Shown here piece by piece: positions 46,446-58,529 of a DNA stretch of 64,000 nucleotides; the stretch's first letter is position 1; every line of letters begins with the position of its first letter. The stretch lies in NCBI RefSeq assembly GCF_000247695.1, contig NW_004624741.1:34310541-34374540 (forward strand), given 5' to 3'. Both the position numbers and the translations under genes were made by a program. Under the pieces are notes generated by a model. The model was not told the DNA's origin and made no database searches. It saw nothing but the letters and a program-made list of their open reading frames with translations. Origin of the DNA: Heterocephalus glaber. Its lineage: Eukaryota; Chordata; Mammalia; Rodentia; Bathyergidae.

Positions 46446-47539
46446 AATTACTGATTTGTAAAGTCCCTCAGTCAAGATTCTGCAGGGTCCAGGTGCAAGA
46501 CTAGATCAATCCCCTTAGGAACCTCAGCCCTTTTCCATATGTTGTGAATGTTTTAAACTGTTATATTTTTAAAATAAAATTAAATTACCATTTAGAGAAG
46601 ATGTGTCCATTTCACATAGAGTGGTTGGGCAGCGCTGTGCTGTCCCTCTGTCCTCTAATATGTGACAAATGTTAGCTATAGACTGCCCCCCTGACCCCTG
46701 GATTCCTGTAGACCTGCATGTCCCAGAGGTCACGGTGAGCTCAGTACCCCTGATTCGCAGTGTTCATTCTGCCACATGGAGCAGGCAGATGTTAGAAATA
46801 TGAGTCTGTCCCTGCCCATGTTACCATGACTGTGATGCAGTGACAGCACCGGCAGAAGACCATCTTTAAAAAATGAGATTTAGAGATGCAAATTTTCCTT
46901 TTGGCTGTGTCATGGGCAAGAAAATCTGAAAAATGACTTGAGCAGAGGTTGCCGAGACAACAGTGTCATTGAGCCAGGGAATATGCCAAGGGATGGAGCA
47001 TGAAGAGGTCATGTCCCCATTGCATACATGAGATGATGGGGTAGCTATGGCCTGACACACCCTTACCCAGCATGTGGAACACATAGCCTGATTGCTGAGA
47101 CACAGATAGGGAAAAGGAAGAACTCTGGGGGAGGCCATGGTTCCTGGTGGGATGACTATATAATTTTATTCTTCATTCGATGTAGCACTGATTAAAAACT
47201 GTCTTGTCTGACAAAAATAAGGGTGTAATTTACTGAATAGGTGAATGAAAAATGCATAGGATCTGTGTAGGATTTTCCCTACTAGGCAAAGCAAGATTCA
47301 TGAGTCCCTTCCAGGATTGTGTGGCCAAGGAGAAATCTGATTGCACTGAGCTAAAAAATGTAGAATAGTTTAAATACAGGGACATAAGATGAGTGGTGGC
47401 CAGGGACTAGGAGTAGGGGAGAGGGGAGAAACCACTCATGGTTGCAGCACTGAGGGAAATGCTCAGGACCTGAACAGAGGTGTCAGGTTGACCACACTGA
47501 GAAGGCACTTCATGCCACCAAGCCGATCATGTTAAGCAA

Positions 47540-47858
47540 AAGTAAAATCTTAGCTTTTATTTAAAAATCACCCTATTATTGACATAAATCCAGAAAATAA
47601 GTGCAAAAGTAAAGAACAGAACCTGAGCAACAGTAATGGTGGGGAAAGGCAGGTGTGGGGCAGGAGCTGGCCCCAAGGGGAGGTCAGGAGGCGGCACCTG
47701 CTGAGGAACCACCATTTGCCCCAGCTGTGTAGCTGGAGGAGAAGGGATTCCTGGGGCTCGCTCTGGCTGTGGTGCCAGAGCTGGGGAGGCAGCTGCAGGT
47801 GGAGCTGGTGTGGGCTCTGCTGCTGGGTCTTCAGCTTGGGCTGGAGGTGACCCCGCAG
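47540..47858 (-). pseudogene. RALGDS-like terminal exon, copy B
   Basis: On the minus strand the acceptor 'cttttctactcttatAG' is intact. The exon reads PPAQAEDPAAEPTPAPPAAA, then SPALAPQPERAPGIPSPPAT and onward through a Pro/Ala-rich stretch like the RALGDS linker. It then turns hydrophobic (VLFFTFALIFWIYV) and ends NNRVIFK, with TAA at 47,557-47,559 lying inside AATAAA (47,556-47,561). The frame of about 100 codons is open. Because the RasGEF catalytic domain never follows, any product would be a short linker-plus-tail protein. The hydrophobic end may be accidental translation of former 3' UTR or intron. Confidence 0.55.
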
Positions 47859-48088
47859 CTATAAGAGTAGAAAAGATGACCAACTGTCCATGTTCCTTTC
47901 TGTGGCACAGCATTCCCACTGCCCATCAGAGAGCTCTGTTCAGGAAGCCTCCCCTGGGAAGTCCCCCCCCACACCAGACTGCACATGCCCACTAGAACCA
48001 GTGTCTCACTGTTCCTGGGTCACCCCATCCCCATTTGACCTCTGTGTTCAAAGGCCCATCCCTCCCCCATGCCCACAGGCCCATACCC

Positions 48089-48217
48089 TCCTGCTCCTTA
48101 TCCTTAGGCTCTGCCTCAGTGGACTGCTCTTGCTCCAGCTGGGCCAGGAGAAGTTTGGCAGTGTGATGCTTGTGTGAATGCAGCTCCTGCAAGGAGCCAA
48201 GGACAGAGGACATGGAG
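48089..48217 (-). pseudogene. RALGDS-like exon with LLLAQLE motif, copy B
   Basis: After acceptor 'tgctttccacAG' the minus strand reads SSVLGSLQELHSHKHHTAKL, then LLAQLEQEQSTEAEPKDKE, and a possible donor (GAGG|GTATGG) follows. The TEAEPKDKE end matches the IEAEPE that follows LLLAQLEH in RALGDS. There is no stop here, unlike copy A. The limits are inferred from splice-like signals only. Confidence 0.6.
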
Positions 48218-49273
48218 CTGTGGAAAGCAGGTAGGAGGCAGACTGAGAAGCTGAGCCTTTGCTAATATACTACTTTCCAGGGACCACTGAGCCTCCTGCC
48301 CCATTTGTCCATGAGTGAGCCCCATCTGCCCCCTTTGCCTGGTGTAGCAGTCCTGCCTCAGATCCCTGAGAGCCTGACAGAAGTCTCCATGGGAGAAAGC
48401 CCTTGTTCAGTGGTGTGACAGCCTCTTCCTTCTTCAGGGCAGCCTGACCCTGTGACTCTCTGCCTGTCCCCACTGTCAGCTCCATGAGGACAGGGTCTGG
48501 TGTCCTCTGTGTGGTTGTATTCATGGGCACAGGGGTGGTGCACCATAACTAAAAAGTGAGGGACATCAGGCGTCCATCCTGCCCTGCCTCTCCTCAGGCT
48601 GTAGCTGAAGTAGCCAAGTTGTTCTCAGTGTCTGTGTGTCTCCTGGACTACTTTTGCACTGCTGGTTATCCACAAGTAGGGAAGCCAGGAAGGGCTTCAT
48701 CTGTGCTACTGTGGGGAATACTTGTTGTGAGGTCCAGGGTGGCTGTAAGGAGCCCAAATCGCATTGAAATCCAAGAAGACAGTGCTGTGGTTATTGGATC
48801 ATGGTCAATGCCTGGAAAAGTGTCTGTGCCTAGTGTGTTTACATGTATGTTCATCAAGTGATGTACCCACCTGCTGTTGCATGGTGTCTGAGTGGGCCTG
48901 GGAACTTTGCATGCCCAAGGATTCCTGCTGCAGGACAACCCTGAAGCCATACAGTGACTCTTCAATCTTTGAAATGACCAGTACAACTTTCCCCAAGTGC
49001 AGGGCTTAGTGATGGGGAGGCTCTGCTTCCCAGTGGGGGTGGAAGATCATCTGTGTGTATCAGCGTGGCTGCTGTAGCTGGTCTTTCCCAGGCCCAAGGC
49101 CAAGGTCAACCCTTACCATAGAGGCTGTATTCCATCCCACAGCCATGATGTGGGCTTGATTTTCCCAGAACTCCATTGCTCAGAGTTGCAACTGAGGCTG
49201 AGAGGGGCTTGAACCTTCCCAAACTTGGAGCCATAGTGGCCAAGTCCACTGTGCTACTGAAAGCAAAACGCAC

Positions 49274-49459
49274 CTTCCCACCATCCCCTCCTGTGGGAAG
49301 GCAATGCAGGCCCTTCTGGTGTCTGGGAAGGAGGGCCCGTTGATGGGCCAGCTGTCCAGGAAGGCCTGCCCCAGGGCCTCCCTCAGGGTCTGTCATGGCT
49401 ACCTGTGCTGCCCTCACTGTGCACACATCTGCCAGGCTCTGGGCCGCCTGATTTCCAGT
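49274..49459 (-). pseudogene. RALGDS-like RasGEF_N exon, copy B, frameshifted
   Basis: This is the counterpart of 11,334-11,520 but 186 instead of 187 bp: a 1-bp loss after the VCTVRAAQ segment (near 49,389-49,400) shifts the frame, so the GQAFLDSWPISGP part is out of phase. The acceptor (ccctcatAG) and a weaker donor (AAG|GTGCGT) remain. DNA identity with copy A is about 95% over the 90 bp at 49,290-49,380, much higher than in adjoining introns. The copy cannot encode the RasGEF_N segment as it stands. Confidence 0.65.
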
Positions 49460-50070
49460 CTATGAGGGAACAGTGGGGAGACATGGAATTGGCGTCCCAC
49501 CCATGACTCATAAGGAAGGATTGAGGATTAAGCCTTGATCAAACTCTGAATTGTCCATAGTGGCTGCTACCAGGAGGGCACAGTGGGATCTGGCAGAAAG
49601 TGAGCCTCATATTAGAGTTCAATTTCAGAAGGGACTCCTATAAATACTAGGATTTCAGGCCAGCTTGTTAGCTGAGGAGAGGTTGTGTGTAACTGTGTGC
49701 CATTATGAGTAACATTCCTTGGGTTCTGAGATCCCTCCCAGGGTACTTATGAGGAATCAGCCACATGGATGCCTGGGCCAGGAGTTACAGTGAGGTGAAA
49801 TGGCCAAATGCAATCTTGGGAGGATTGAAGTTACACCTTGTCCATATCTCTTTCTTGGGTCTCCTTCAGCATGTGGATGGCGATCTTGCCTCTGGCCAAG
49901 GTGGAGGCTGAACAGAGAGGATGTGGATCTTGGTGACATGGGACCCAGATACCTTTGGGAGCAGGACCCTGGCCCACTGTTACCAAGCCCTGCAGGGAGG
50001 AGGTGAAGGTGTTGTCTATCCTCAAGGGGTCTCTCTGTTGTCCCGTGCCCTCAGGACAGAGTCCCCTCTG

Positions 50071-50127
<57 letters not shown>
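50071..50127. repeat. (CT)n(CA)n microsatellite, copy B
   Basis: CT run followed by more than 20 CA units. It is the expanded counterpart of 12,112-12,143. Confidence 0.97.
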
Positions 50128-50130
<3 letters not shown>

Positions 50131-50329
50131 GGGCCTGAGCTGGCACCTGTTATTTTGGCCCAGTGTCTGTCATAGGCACAAGGGACAGCTCCAGCCCCAT
50201 GTCCTGATGTCCTATGTGCAGCTCTGGTGGGACAGTGTCCAGAAGCTGACAGGCAGTATGAGTCTCTACCTTGTCACAGTTTGTGCTGTTTTTGCACCAG
50301 GTAACCTTGTGCTCCCCAAATGCAAACAG

Positions 50330-50700
50330 TTCTGTCAGAGGCTTCTAACCCACGAGGACAGGAGATGGCTCCAGAGGCTGTGGATCATTCCTGGGCAGTG
50401 GCCTTCTCCTCCTTCCCACCCTGTCATGGGTGAGATGTGACAGGACCCCGGGCTCACAGCCTCCCAGCACTCTCTCCAGCCCAGGAGGAACTTCTCTCCT
50501 GAACCTGTCCTCCCACCCCCCAAACAGAGAGTGCAGACCTAGGGTGGGAGTGGTGCAGGGGACTCACAGTGGTGGGCAGACCTAAATGTTCTTGTCCTGG
50601 ACTCAGTTTCTCAGAGTGCCTGGTGGCCAGACCCAGGGAGACCTGCCCTGGACTCCCTCTCATCTCAGGCCCCGAGGTCTCTGGGTGTGGTAAGACCTGC
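50330..50700 (-). other. Conserved block upstream of RALGDS-like exons, copy B
   Basis: Counterpart of 12,340-12,700, about 90% identical by eye, with the same two overlapping open minus frames. It may be a 5' exon or promoter region of the duplicated gene. Confidence 0.35.
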
Positions 50701-51014
50701 CCTGTGCTGCTCCTGAGGACTGGGCAGTTGCTGGTGAGTAGCCTGTAACATCTGGACTTAGTCATCCATCCTCTCACTTGTTCCCAAGTGCTTTTGCTGT
50801 GTGAGGTCCTGAGGCTGCAGCCTCATGGCCTGGGACAGCAGTACAGCATGTTCACTGCTGACTCTCTTCATCCAAGTGACTGTTAGGCAGCCTTGGTGAG
50901 ACTGTGGTGCCTGGTGACTCCAGGGTCCCAAGTTCTGTGGGAACCTGTCACCAAGGAAGTGAGGTCATGTGCTGGGGTCCATAAGTGGAGGCTCCCCCTC
51001 TGAAAATAAAACCC

Positions 51015-51650
51015 TATGGCCCCTTCCTTTATTTTTATTTTGGCCGAAAAATTTACTATGTTGTATTGTGTATATATCATTCCACAAATACCTTACCATC
51101 ATGGAGGTTTAATAAAATTAATATTAGTACATTTTAGATATACATACTGATCACAGTCATGATAGGGAATGTGGTTCTCCATGTGATGTATCATGATTTC
51201 CTTTTCCCTAGTCCTCTATTCTCTCTGTAACTCTTCATCCCCTCATTATTTACAAAAGCTTTGCTTCCATTTTTTTCTTGCTATTCTTTTTCCATTTTAC
51301 CTTTTATAATTAACCCCTCCCACCTCCCTTATTCCCTTTTCTCTTTGTTCATTTTCTATTCCCCAATATCTATTATGCAATTTGAACCTTTTCTACCCTT
51401 TTGGAGTGAAACAATGCAATGTTTGAAAATGTGTGTCAGTTTAATTTCAATAAAGACTATGATCTCAAGGTGCATAAGGCCTCAAGCTTATCCTTTTCTG
51501 TCACTGATAAATGCTCCATTTTTTTAAAAAAAGAGACCCTAGATCTTTGTTAACCACTATACTTTTGATGGGCATTTGTGCTGTTTCCAAGATTTAGCTG
51601 TTATATATTGTGCTCCTTTATGGGTGTGCATATATTGCTGTGGTATAAAG
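51015..51650 (-). mobile_element. L1 3' UTR, antisense, copy B flank
   Basis: C/T-rich L1 3' UTR with 'gatgggcatttgtgctgtttccaagatttagctgttata'. It is shared with 13,030-13,560 and with 960-1,560. Confidence 0.75.
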
Positions 51651-52289
51651 CTTTTCATGATTTTGGGAAGATACCACCCATCCCTTTCATAGTGGAAGAA
51701 ATTTGCTCCTTAAAAACAGCAATGAAAAACTAGAAAAGCTGTTTGTAATGGTACAGGTTGATGGACTTTGTTTTATTGCAGCATATATGTAGAAACTTCA
51801 GATGCAGCAGTCATGGCGGGGAGTGTGATGTTCCATCCAAAGGATTCATTCTCTCAAGATCCAGTACTCAGGGTCATCACTTAAAGATCTGTCAAATTTT
51901 AGGAGGATTTTCTTTCCTGCATTGCCTTCATTTTCGTTTCAATTCAAACATTGACTATGGTGATGTTCCAAAAATATGTGCAGTCATTTTCTTTAAGAGC
52001 TGAAAACATTTGAAATAGTATCTCCTGGATGGCCTGTCATGGAAGATTCATTGCAGGTTGTAACTTTCAGGTGCACCTTTAAAGTTATTCACACAGATAA
52101 TGAACTCAATCACAAAGGGCAGTGTTCCATGCTCTGACCTAGTGCAAAGGGACAGCAGGTGGTGAGTGCAAGGTACAGTCTTTGTGAGGCCCTGGAGACC
52201 ATTGCCCCAGTGGTGATGCAGAGCACATTCACACTTCACTTGGGAATTTTTCCTGTGTCCATTGCTATCCCCTTCTGTCCCCTCATCCC

Positions 52290-52600
52290 ATGCTGACCAC
52301 TTGATTTGCCCTTTCTAGAGGGTGGGGAGCTGTAACCATTCGGCAGTAAACCATGGTGGGTTTCCCATGTGCTGCTTCTTGTCAGTGGTGAAGCCCTCAC
52401 AGTCCATTGTGTGAATGGGGCAGGAATTGCTCCTCATCCATCTGCTGATGGCCATTTGTTTTGTTTCCAATGTTGACTTAAAAGTGAAGCTGCTGGGACC
52501 ATTCTTACACACCTGTTTTTATGGTGTAGACTGTCACTTCTTAGGGGAGATACTTAGATGTGAAATTGCTCAATCATACTGCTAATGTACGTTTAATGTT
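52290..52600 (-). mobile_element. Old L1 fragment, antisense
   Basis: 'cctcatccatctgctgatggccatttgttttgtttccaa' and 'ttaggggagatacttagatgtgaaattgctcaatcata' are reversed L1 3'-region phrases in strongly diverged form. Confidence 0.6.
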
Positions 52601-53064
52601 AAAATTGTTAGAATTCACTGTACTTGCAAGCCAAGCTTGAGGATTTTTTTGTTGCTATTTTGTTTCATTTTGTTTGTGTCTTGGTTTTGGGGGTGGATTG
52701 TGAAGGTATATCCTTGGATTATCAGTGTTTTTTGATTTGATTTTGTATAATCAGCCTGAGAACATGCTGTTTATATTACATAAATTCAGTATTTCTATTA
52801 TGGAGAAAAAATTAAAAAGAAAAACAATAAAAATCATGTATAATTTCAGGAACCCAAAGCTTTTGCAGTTCCTCTTTCATGTATGTCTTAGTCAACACAC
52901 CTTGCATGGGATTGACAATCATGTAGACATTGGCATACTGGTGGTTATTTACATTGGTTCAAATTTTTATTTCTAAGCATGTAAATGAGATGATGGCAAA
53001 TATGCTACTACATATATCCTCTCCGGATCTGGATATCTTAGTTGGAAAATATTTGATCATTCTT

Positions 53065-53235
53065 TTTTTTTGGTACTAGAATTTGAGTGAGGCACTTCTC
53101 CTTGAGTTCTATTCCATCATTTTAAATTTTGTTTTTCTCTTCTTTTTTGTTTTGAGGCATGCATGGTCTCATTCACTAATTGGGCCTGGCTGACCTTAAA
53201 TCTGTGATCCTTCTTCAGCCTCCCAAAGCTCTGGG
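53065..53235 (-). mobile_element. B1-dID type fused SINE, antisense, degraded
   Basis: Reversed ID tail 'ttttttttggtactagaatttgag' and reversed B1 'gaggcatgcatggtctcattcac ... cctggctgaccttaaatctgtgatcc ... gggatt'. Confidence 0.7.
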
Positions 53236-53239
53236 ATTT

Positions 53240-54720
53240 CCTTCCCTGAGCTCTCTCTAGTTCCAGGGCCCAAGGTTTCTGGGTCTGGTGAGATGGGCAT
53301 CAGAAGAAGTGAGAGATGAAAAATATGTATGTAAACCAATTCTTCAAAACAAGGATAAATGTTAGCCATTGAAAGCATATACTAATTTTAAAAATGATTC
53401 TTCACAAGTTTATAAATTCATTACATGTAAAATTTTCTGTTCAGAAAAACACTATAAGTATCTGGGAAATGATTTACAGTATAAGATAGTGCCTTCAGAT
53501 GTCTTACACAGAGCATATATTTAGAATTTATTTTAATACAACAGGACACTAAAGAGTCTAATAATTATGATCACACATTTTATGTTCATTATTTTAAAAC
53601 TTTCAGGCAATCATGGTCATTGTTATATAGTTTTAAAATAATTTTTTAAATCCTTGTAGTATAAGACAGGATTGAATAATGAAATGAAAAAGAATAATCC
53701 ATTCTTTCAACATTGAAATTTGAATTAATTTTATCTATGCATGAAAGAAAAATGTTGAATAAAGAAATCAATAATCACTTTCCATTTTACATTTTATTTC
53801 GTGCATGTCAATATCGATCAGGAGTGGGTATTCTCAGTGAGTTATAAAGTTCTTGCCTTACAACACGTAGGAGGTCCTGGGTTTTCTCTTTCTCACTGCA
53901 TGTGCATGCACACACACACACACACACACAATGTGCACACACAAAATAAAACTGTATAACTATTTAAAAACTTTTTCTAGGATAAAAATGGCCATTTCAT
54001 ACTCTGTTGGTAGAATTGTAAGTTACTATACACTGAGAACAATTTAGAAACAGCAAAGATATATTTTTAAAATTTCTATACTTTCACCAAATAATTCAAA
54101 ATTGAATACAAAATTTAAAATTTATTCAAGGTGAAAAATTAGTAACATGGGAAATGAGTTTCATAAAGGATGTGCCTTGGAGCACTAATTGTAATACAAA
54201 TGTACATTTTTAAACCTCACAATTCTATTCACTAAATAGTAAAATTTTTATATGATGGGCTTGTATAGTCATTAAATCCATCATAATTTGGAAAATGCAC
54301 ATTTACTTATTAGAAATATTCATAATGAACAAGGTGTCATTTTATTTCCAAGAAATATTCTCCCCTGAAAGCCCTCAGAAGTTAGTCAAGAATAATAAAA
54401 ATTCCCCTATCTGCTGTATAAAATAAGTAGTCCAAACACTTCTTTAAACCTAGGATATTATACTTTGCACTGCAGAGTTCTTGTACCTGTTCTTCTTTTT
54501 CATGTTCTGTGATTTTGTTCTTTTGTTTCTGATAGCTCTTTTTATAGTCTACTACTTTTATTTTTAATTTTTCTTCTACATATTTTGCAGTTCTATTAAT
54601 TTATTACATGAAGAAAATACACCCCATATTTTCAGCAGCCTAACAGTATCTATATCAGGGAGAAAGAAGACAGAAATAAAATATAGGACCACCTTTTACA
54701 TATAAAGAAACTTCCATTTG
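53240..54720. other. AT-rich DNA, no gene recognised
   Basis: Only a (CA)n microsatellite at 53,906-53,932 stands out. The rest is AT-rich with short chance frames. Confidence 0.45.
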
Positions 54721-54724
54721 CACA

Positions 54725-54990
54725 TTCATTCATTCATAGACTGAACAAATGTACACTGAGTGCCCACAATGTGAAACACACTATACAAAGCCCTGCAGAT
54801 AAAATACATGAGCCTCCTGCTATTGTTTACCTTCAATTCTAGTGGGGAAGACAAAAAAAAGATCATTATAAATTCACATAGATGGTGTAAGCAAAGATCT
54901 CTGATCACATATAGGAATGTGATATACAGTCAGCTCTGGAAGATATCACGGGAAGAGATGGTGGCACTGAAAAATGGAAAGGAACAGGGA
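54725..54990 (+). mobile_element. L2-type LINE relic
   Basis: 'cattcattcatagactgaacaaatgtacactgagtgcccacaatgtg ... ccttcaattctagtggggaagac' follows the order of a well-known ancient mammalian repeat with 'tattgagcgcctactatgtgcc ... attctagtgg'. Confidence 0.6.
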
Positions 54991-55504
54991 GCAGTTAGGC
55001 AGAGCATGAAGAAGAGCATGCTCATCATTCTACAGCAGGTATTGAGGCTCTGTGTCAGTCTGCTACTAGCCGAGGGGAGTCATGGGTGCAGGTTTATCTT
55101 CCTGTCTGAAACAACCTCAACTGACACTACATTAAACAACAATTTCCAAGACAGCAGCCCTCACTTAATGAAGACAATGATAGCTGAGCAGCAGGAAACA
55201 GATGAGGTAAGCCTTCATAAGGTCCCAGTTCCCTGCTACCCTTAGAGACTTCCCAGACCATGACAGGAGCAGAAACTGAAGTTGAGTCTCCCAGACCTTG
55301 AGCTGAGGTGCTGAAGCTAAATCTGGTAAAACCAAGGCAGATGGAGATTGCAGGACAGAATGGTAGAGGGCAGTAGTGAGAAAGGACCCTGGATGTTTGC
55401 AGAGGGCCCTCCTTGAATATTGAGCAGAGTGAGGAACAACACAGATGTGCCAGGAAACTACTCAAGACTGAAGGAAAAACTACCTGAAAGTATTAGAGGA
55501 AACT

Positions 55505-56069
55505 GTGCCTGGTGATCACACAGTTCCAGGAAGAGTGTCCACACCCATCAGTCAGGCTGGAACAGTCACAATGCACAGGACTATGGGTAGAGTGATCAGA
55601 AAGGCCATCTCCCAGTGAGGCATGAGGTTAGGGCATGGCCCAGCAGCTGGGCAATTGGGTGTGACCTCTCAGTCATGGAGACCTGTTAATCATGATCAGC
55701 ACACATGTGCAGAGCAGCTTCAGAGCCCTACATAGGCAGCCCACATCTGTCATCAGAATGGAGGTATAAAAGACTGTGGCCATTGGCCTCATGGCCACTG
55801 TCTCTCTTGTAATGGTCTCCTCTGAGTGTTGTTCCACACTCACTCTTCAGACTACTTCCTTTTTATGAGGCCCTTTCTTTTTTTTCAAAGCACTTCTCCC
55901 TTTTCTCCCTACTTTTACCTTTAATAAATGTAAAATCTCTATATTCTTCCCTTATCTTGTCCAATTCTTTCAACAGAACAAGAGCCTAGAAGGCATCCCT
56001 GGACACCCCAGTATCCATGAACATCAGTACAGTGTGGATTAACCCTCTATTGACTGCTGTTCTGTTACA
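55505..56069 (+). mobile_element. LTR-like segment (ERV type), candidate
   Basis: A TATA box (ggtataaaag, about 55,764), a downstream AATAAA (about 55,922) followed by a T-rich tract, and possible TG...CA ends near 55,505 and 56,069 give the lay-out of a solo LTR. No target duplication or viral internal region was found. Boundaries are uncertain. Confidence 0.4.
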
Positions 56070-57680
56070 CCTAACCAGGCATAAGAACAAAACCAAGAAG
56101 GGACAATCTGTTTATATGTAAGTGAACTGTTCCCAAAGAAATTCAAAACCAGAAGTACGGGGATGAAGGTTATTTTTTAAAAACCAAATTGTACTTGGAA
56201 AAATGAAAACAATTGTAAAGAGCACAATGAGAGACAAACCTAACTACCATTGACCCTTTAAACAATCCAGGGTGGAACTATGCAGGTCCACTTATATGCT
56301 TATTTCTAAAGTACTTGAAATATAAAAAGAAAGAGAAAAACTCCCAAGATGAACCCAGAGATATTAAAAATAAGGATGTACATGTGGATTATAGTCTCTC
56401 TTATCATTTGCAACCATAAAATATACATAAATATATTAGCAAAAATTTATCAACTCTTATGCACATGACCACAGCCTGTAAATGGTACCATTTGAAGTCA
56501 AGACAAACATAAACAGACATGAAGATACTGTATTACTCAACTATACAAGTGTGTTCATTTTGTATTCACCTCCTGTTGCTCCTCTGGTGCAGTCTCCTTC
56601 CTGTTCCAAGTGGCTGGATCTGAGGCTGGGGAATGCCACTCCCAGGACAGCAGTTTCCCCCTCCAGGAAATGGTCTATCACACTAAAAAGTCTCTCTCAC
56701 AGTTCTCTTGTATTTTCCCCACATACAATATATTTAACATACACAATAGGTGTTAATCAACCATTTATCAGCAAGCCCTCCTTTCCATTAATAGTAGGTA
56801 TTAATACATAGGTTTGAAGAGAGTCAAAATATATAGATTCCCAACTGCACAAGGCACTGCCCCTCCTCTGAACCTATTGTTCAAAGTAGCAACTGAATAT
56901 TTACCTGGCAGGGGAGATAACCATGAGCACAAATGTATCAACTGTCCATCAGTAATCATAGGAAATGAAAATTGTCTAAAATTCCCATTATAAGGTGGAT
57001 TGTCAGACTGAATAACAAAGTAACCAGCTATGTAAGAAATACACCCTGGCTGTAAATAGATCCTGCCTGTAAGAAATACATTTTCAATGTAGAGACATAA
57101 GTTTTGAAAAAGAATTTTAAAATGTACCACACTAACACGTGACAAGAGAAAGCTCAACAGGAAAAGCTTTCATTATACCCAAGTAGATTTCCTATCAAAA
57201 CTACTCCAGGCCATAAAGACATTTCATTATCATAAAAGTTTCAATTAATTAGGAAATATACCATTCTGATTATTAATGTACCCAAGAAGCAAAAATTCAT
57301 AGAACTACAAAAAGAAATTGACAGATTCATAGGTGTTGCTTGAGATTTCAATATCCCTTCCTCAGTAAGTGATAGGGAAAAAAGCATAAATTCAGCAAGA
57401 ACAGGTAGACTTGCACAACACCCTTCTTACTAAAATGGAATATATTCTAAGATCATAAAATAAATTTTAGTAAGAGGATTAAGTCAAGATGATTTAAGCC
57501 ATGCAAAGTATTTTCCCTGAAATGATGCTACCAAATTAAAAGTGAGTAACAACACTATCTCTGGAAAATATCCAACAGTTTGGACACTAGGTATCTCACA
57601 ACTAAATAACCCTGAGTAAAAGAAGTAATGACAATCTGGTAAGCATGATTTTCCTACTGGCAAAGATAAAAATACAAGCT
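56070..57680. other. AT-rich DNA, no gene recognised
   Basis: Frames at 56,482-56,811 (+) and 56,801-57,157 (-) carry no recognisable motif. 57,170-57,480 has A-rich L1-like flavour but cannot be assigned. Confidence 0.35.
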
Positions 57681-57682
57681 AT

Positions 57683-57780
57683 TGGGCCAGACATTTAGCT
57701 CAGTGGTTCCACCACCTGCCTTGCAAGCACAAGGACCCAAGTTTGATCCCTGGTACCAAAACAAACAAACAAACAAAAAC
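57683..57780 (+). mobile_element. ID SINE, sense, with short target duplication
   Basis: 'gggccagacatttagctcagtggttccaccacctgccttgcaagcac ... gtttgatccctggtacc' then (AAAC)n tail. The direct repeat AAGCTATT flanks it (about 57,675 and 57,784). Confidence 0.95.
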
Positions 57781-57841
57781 CCCAAGCTATTAAGAGTTTG
57801 TAGAATGTAGCTAAAACAGTACTTGAATGAGAAAAACAGTG

Positions 57842-57985
57842 CTCATGGTACCAATGATTGAACCCCTATCCTTCTCATTGACCTACAACCCAGCCCTTTT
57901 TTATTTTTCATTTTTACATAAGGTTTCTTTAAGTCGCTAAGTTAGTCAGATTTGGCTGGAACCCACTAGCCTCCTGCTAAAGGTG
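57842..57985 (-). mobile_element. B1-dID type SINE, antisense, degraded
   Basis: Reversed ID part ('ggtaccaatgattgaacccctatccttctcattgacctacaaccc') then reversed B1 ('taaggtttctttaagtcgctaagttagtcag'). Confidence 0.65.
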
Positions 57986-58034
57986 CAATGAGTTGCTAGG
58001 GGAACAGTGAAATCAAGGAGGTAGGAGGCCCTGT

Positions 58035-58255
58035 CCCACTGACGTTTTTGCATGATGATGTCAAGGTCATGCAGGCATGTGCCCAGTAGGCCTTGTGGTG
58101 GCCCAGGACACAAAGGCTGGGCCTTTTTGTGAGCACAAAAGTCGGCCTGTGGAGGGCAGAGCCCCAGGCTTCCTTCCCATAAGTCCCAGCAGCTCGGAAT
58201 CCCAACTACCTGAGTGTCTGGCAGGCCCCAGCTCCAGCAGCCAGCAGCGGAGGTA
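58035..58255 (+). promoter_or_regulatory. Candidate promoter with SF-1-type site
   Basis: A perfect NR5A (SF-1/LRH-1) half-site TCAAGGTCA stands at 58,061-58,069, with a CRE-like TGACGTTT at about 58,040. GC-rich leader-like sequence then runs to an ATG in fair context (cagcggaggtATGGGG). No strong TATA box is visible. Motifs this short occur by chance, so the call rests on their proximity to a signal-peptide frame. Confidence 0.3.
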
Positions 58256-58378
58256 TGGGGTCCCCAATTTCACCCGTGTCCCCCATTCTCCTGCTGCCCT
58301 GGTGGCTGGGCTGCTCTGGAGGCCTGGTCTGGGCCCACCGCTCCCTTCCCAGACTGATGCCTGACCCTGCTCTCCTAG
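58255..58378 (+). CDS. Candidate first exon with signal-peptide-like start, unidentified
   Basis: The frame reads MGSPISPVSPILLLPWWLGC, then SGGLVWAHRSLPRLM and PDPALL, up to a donor CTAG|GTGAGG at 58,378/58,379. It has a proline-rich start, a hydrophobic core and a plausible cleavage site at VWA|H. I cannot match it to a known hormone or secreted protein, and I found no second exon downstream before the old LTR-like repeat at 58.53 kb. It could be the remnant of a secreted-protein gene or chance. Confidence 0.25.
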
Positions 58379-58529
58379 GTGAGGGGGGGAACCGAGTTCA
58401 TCCTGCCGGGTGGAACCTCAGTGCACTGTGGTGGTCTGGGTGGGGGTGGGGTGATGAAAGCTGGCCAATTGTTGTGTGGCAAAAGGGTAAAATATTTAAA
58501 TACTTTCTGCTGATACAACTATTCATTTA

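Larger units (their letters stand above)
45080..52215. repeat. Segmental duplicate B carrying the second RALGDS-like block
   Basis: It is collinear with 8.5-13.56 kb, and its right end (51.18-52.21 kb) also matches 0.96-2.08 kb. It contains an L1 insertion that copy A lacks. The copy has no C-type segment on its left, so the breakpoint near 45.08 kb cut the ancestral unit. Confidence 0.85.
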
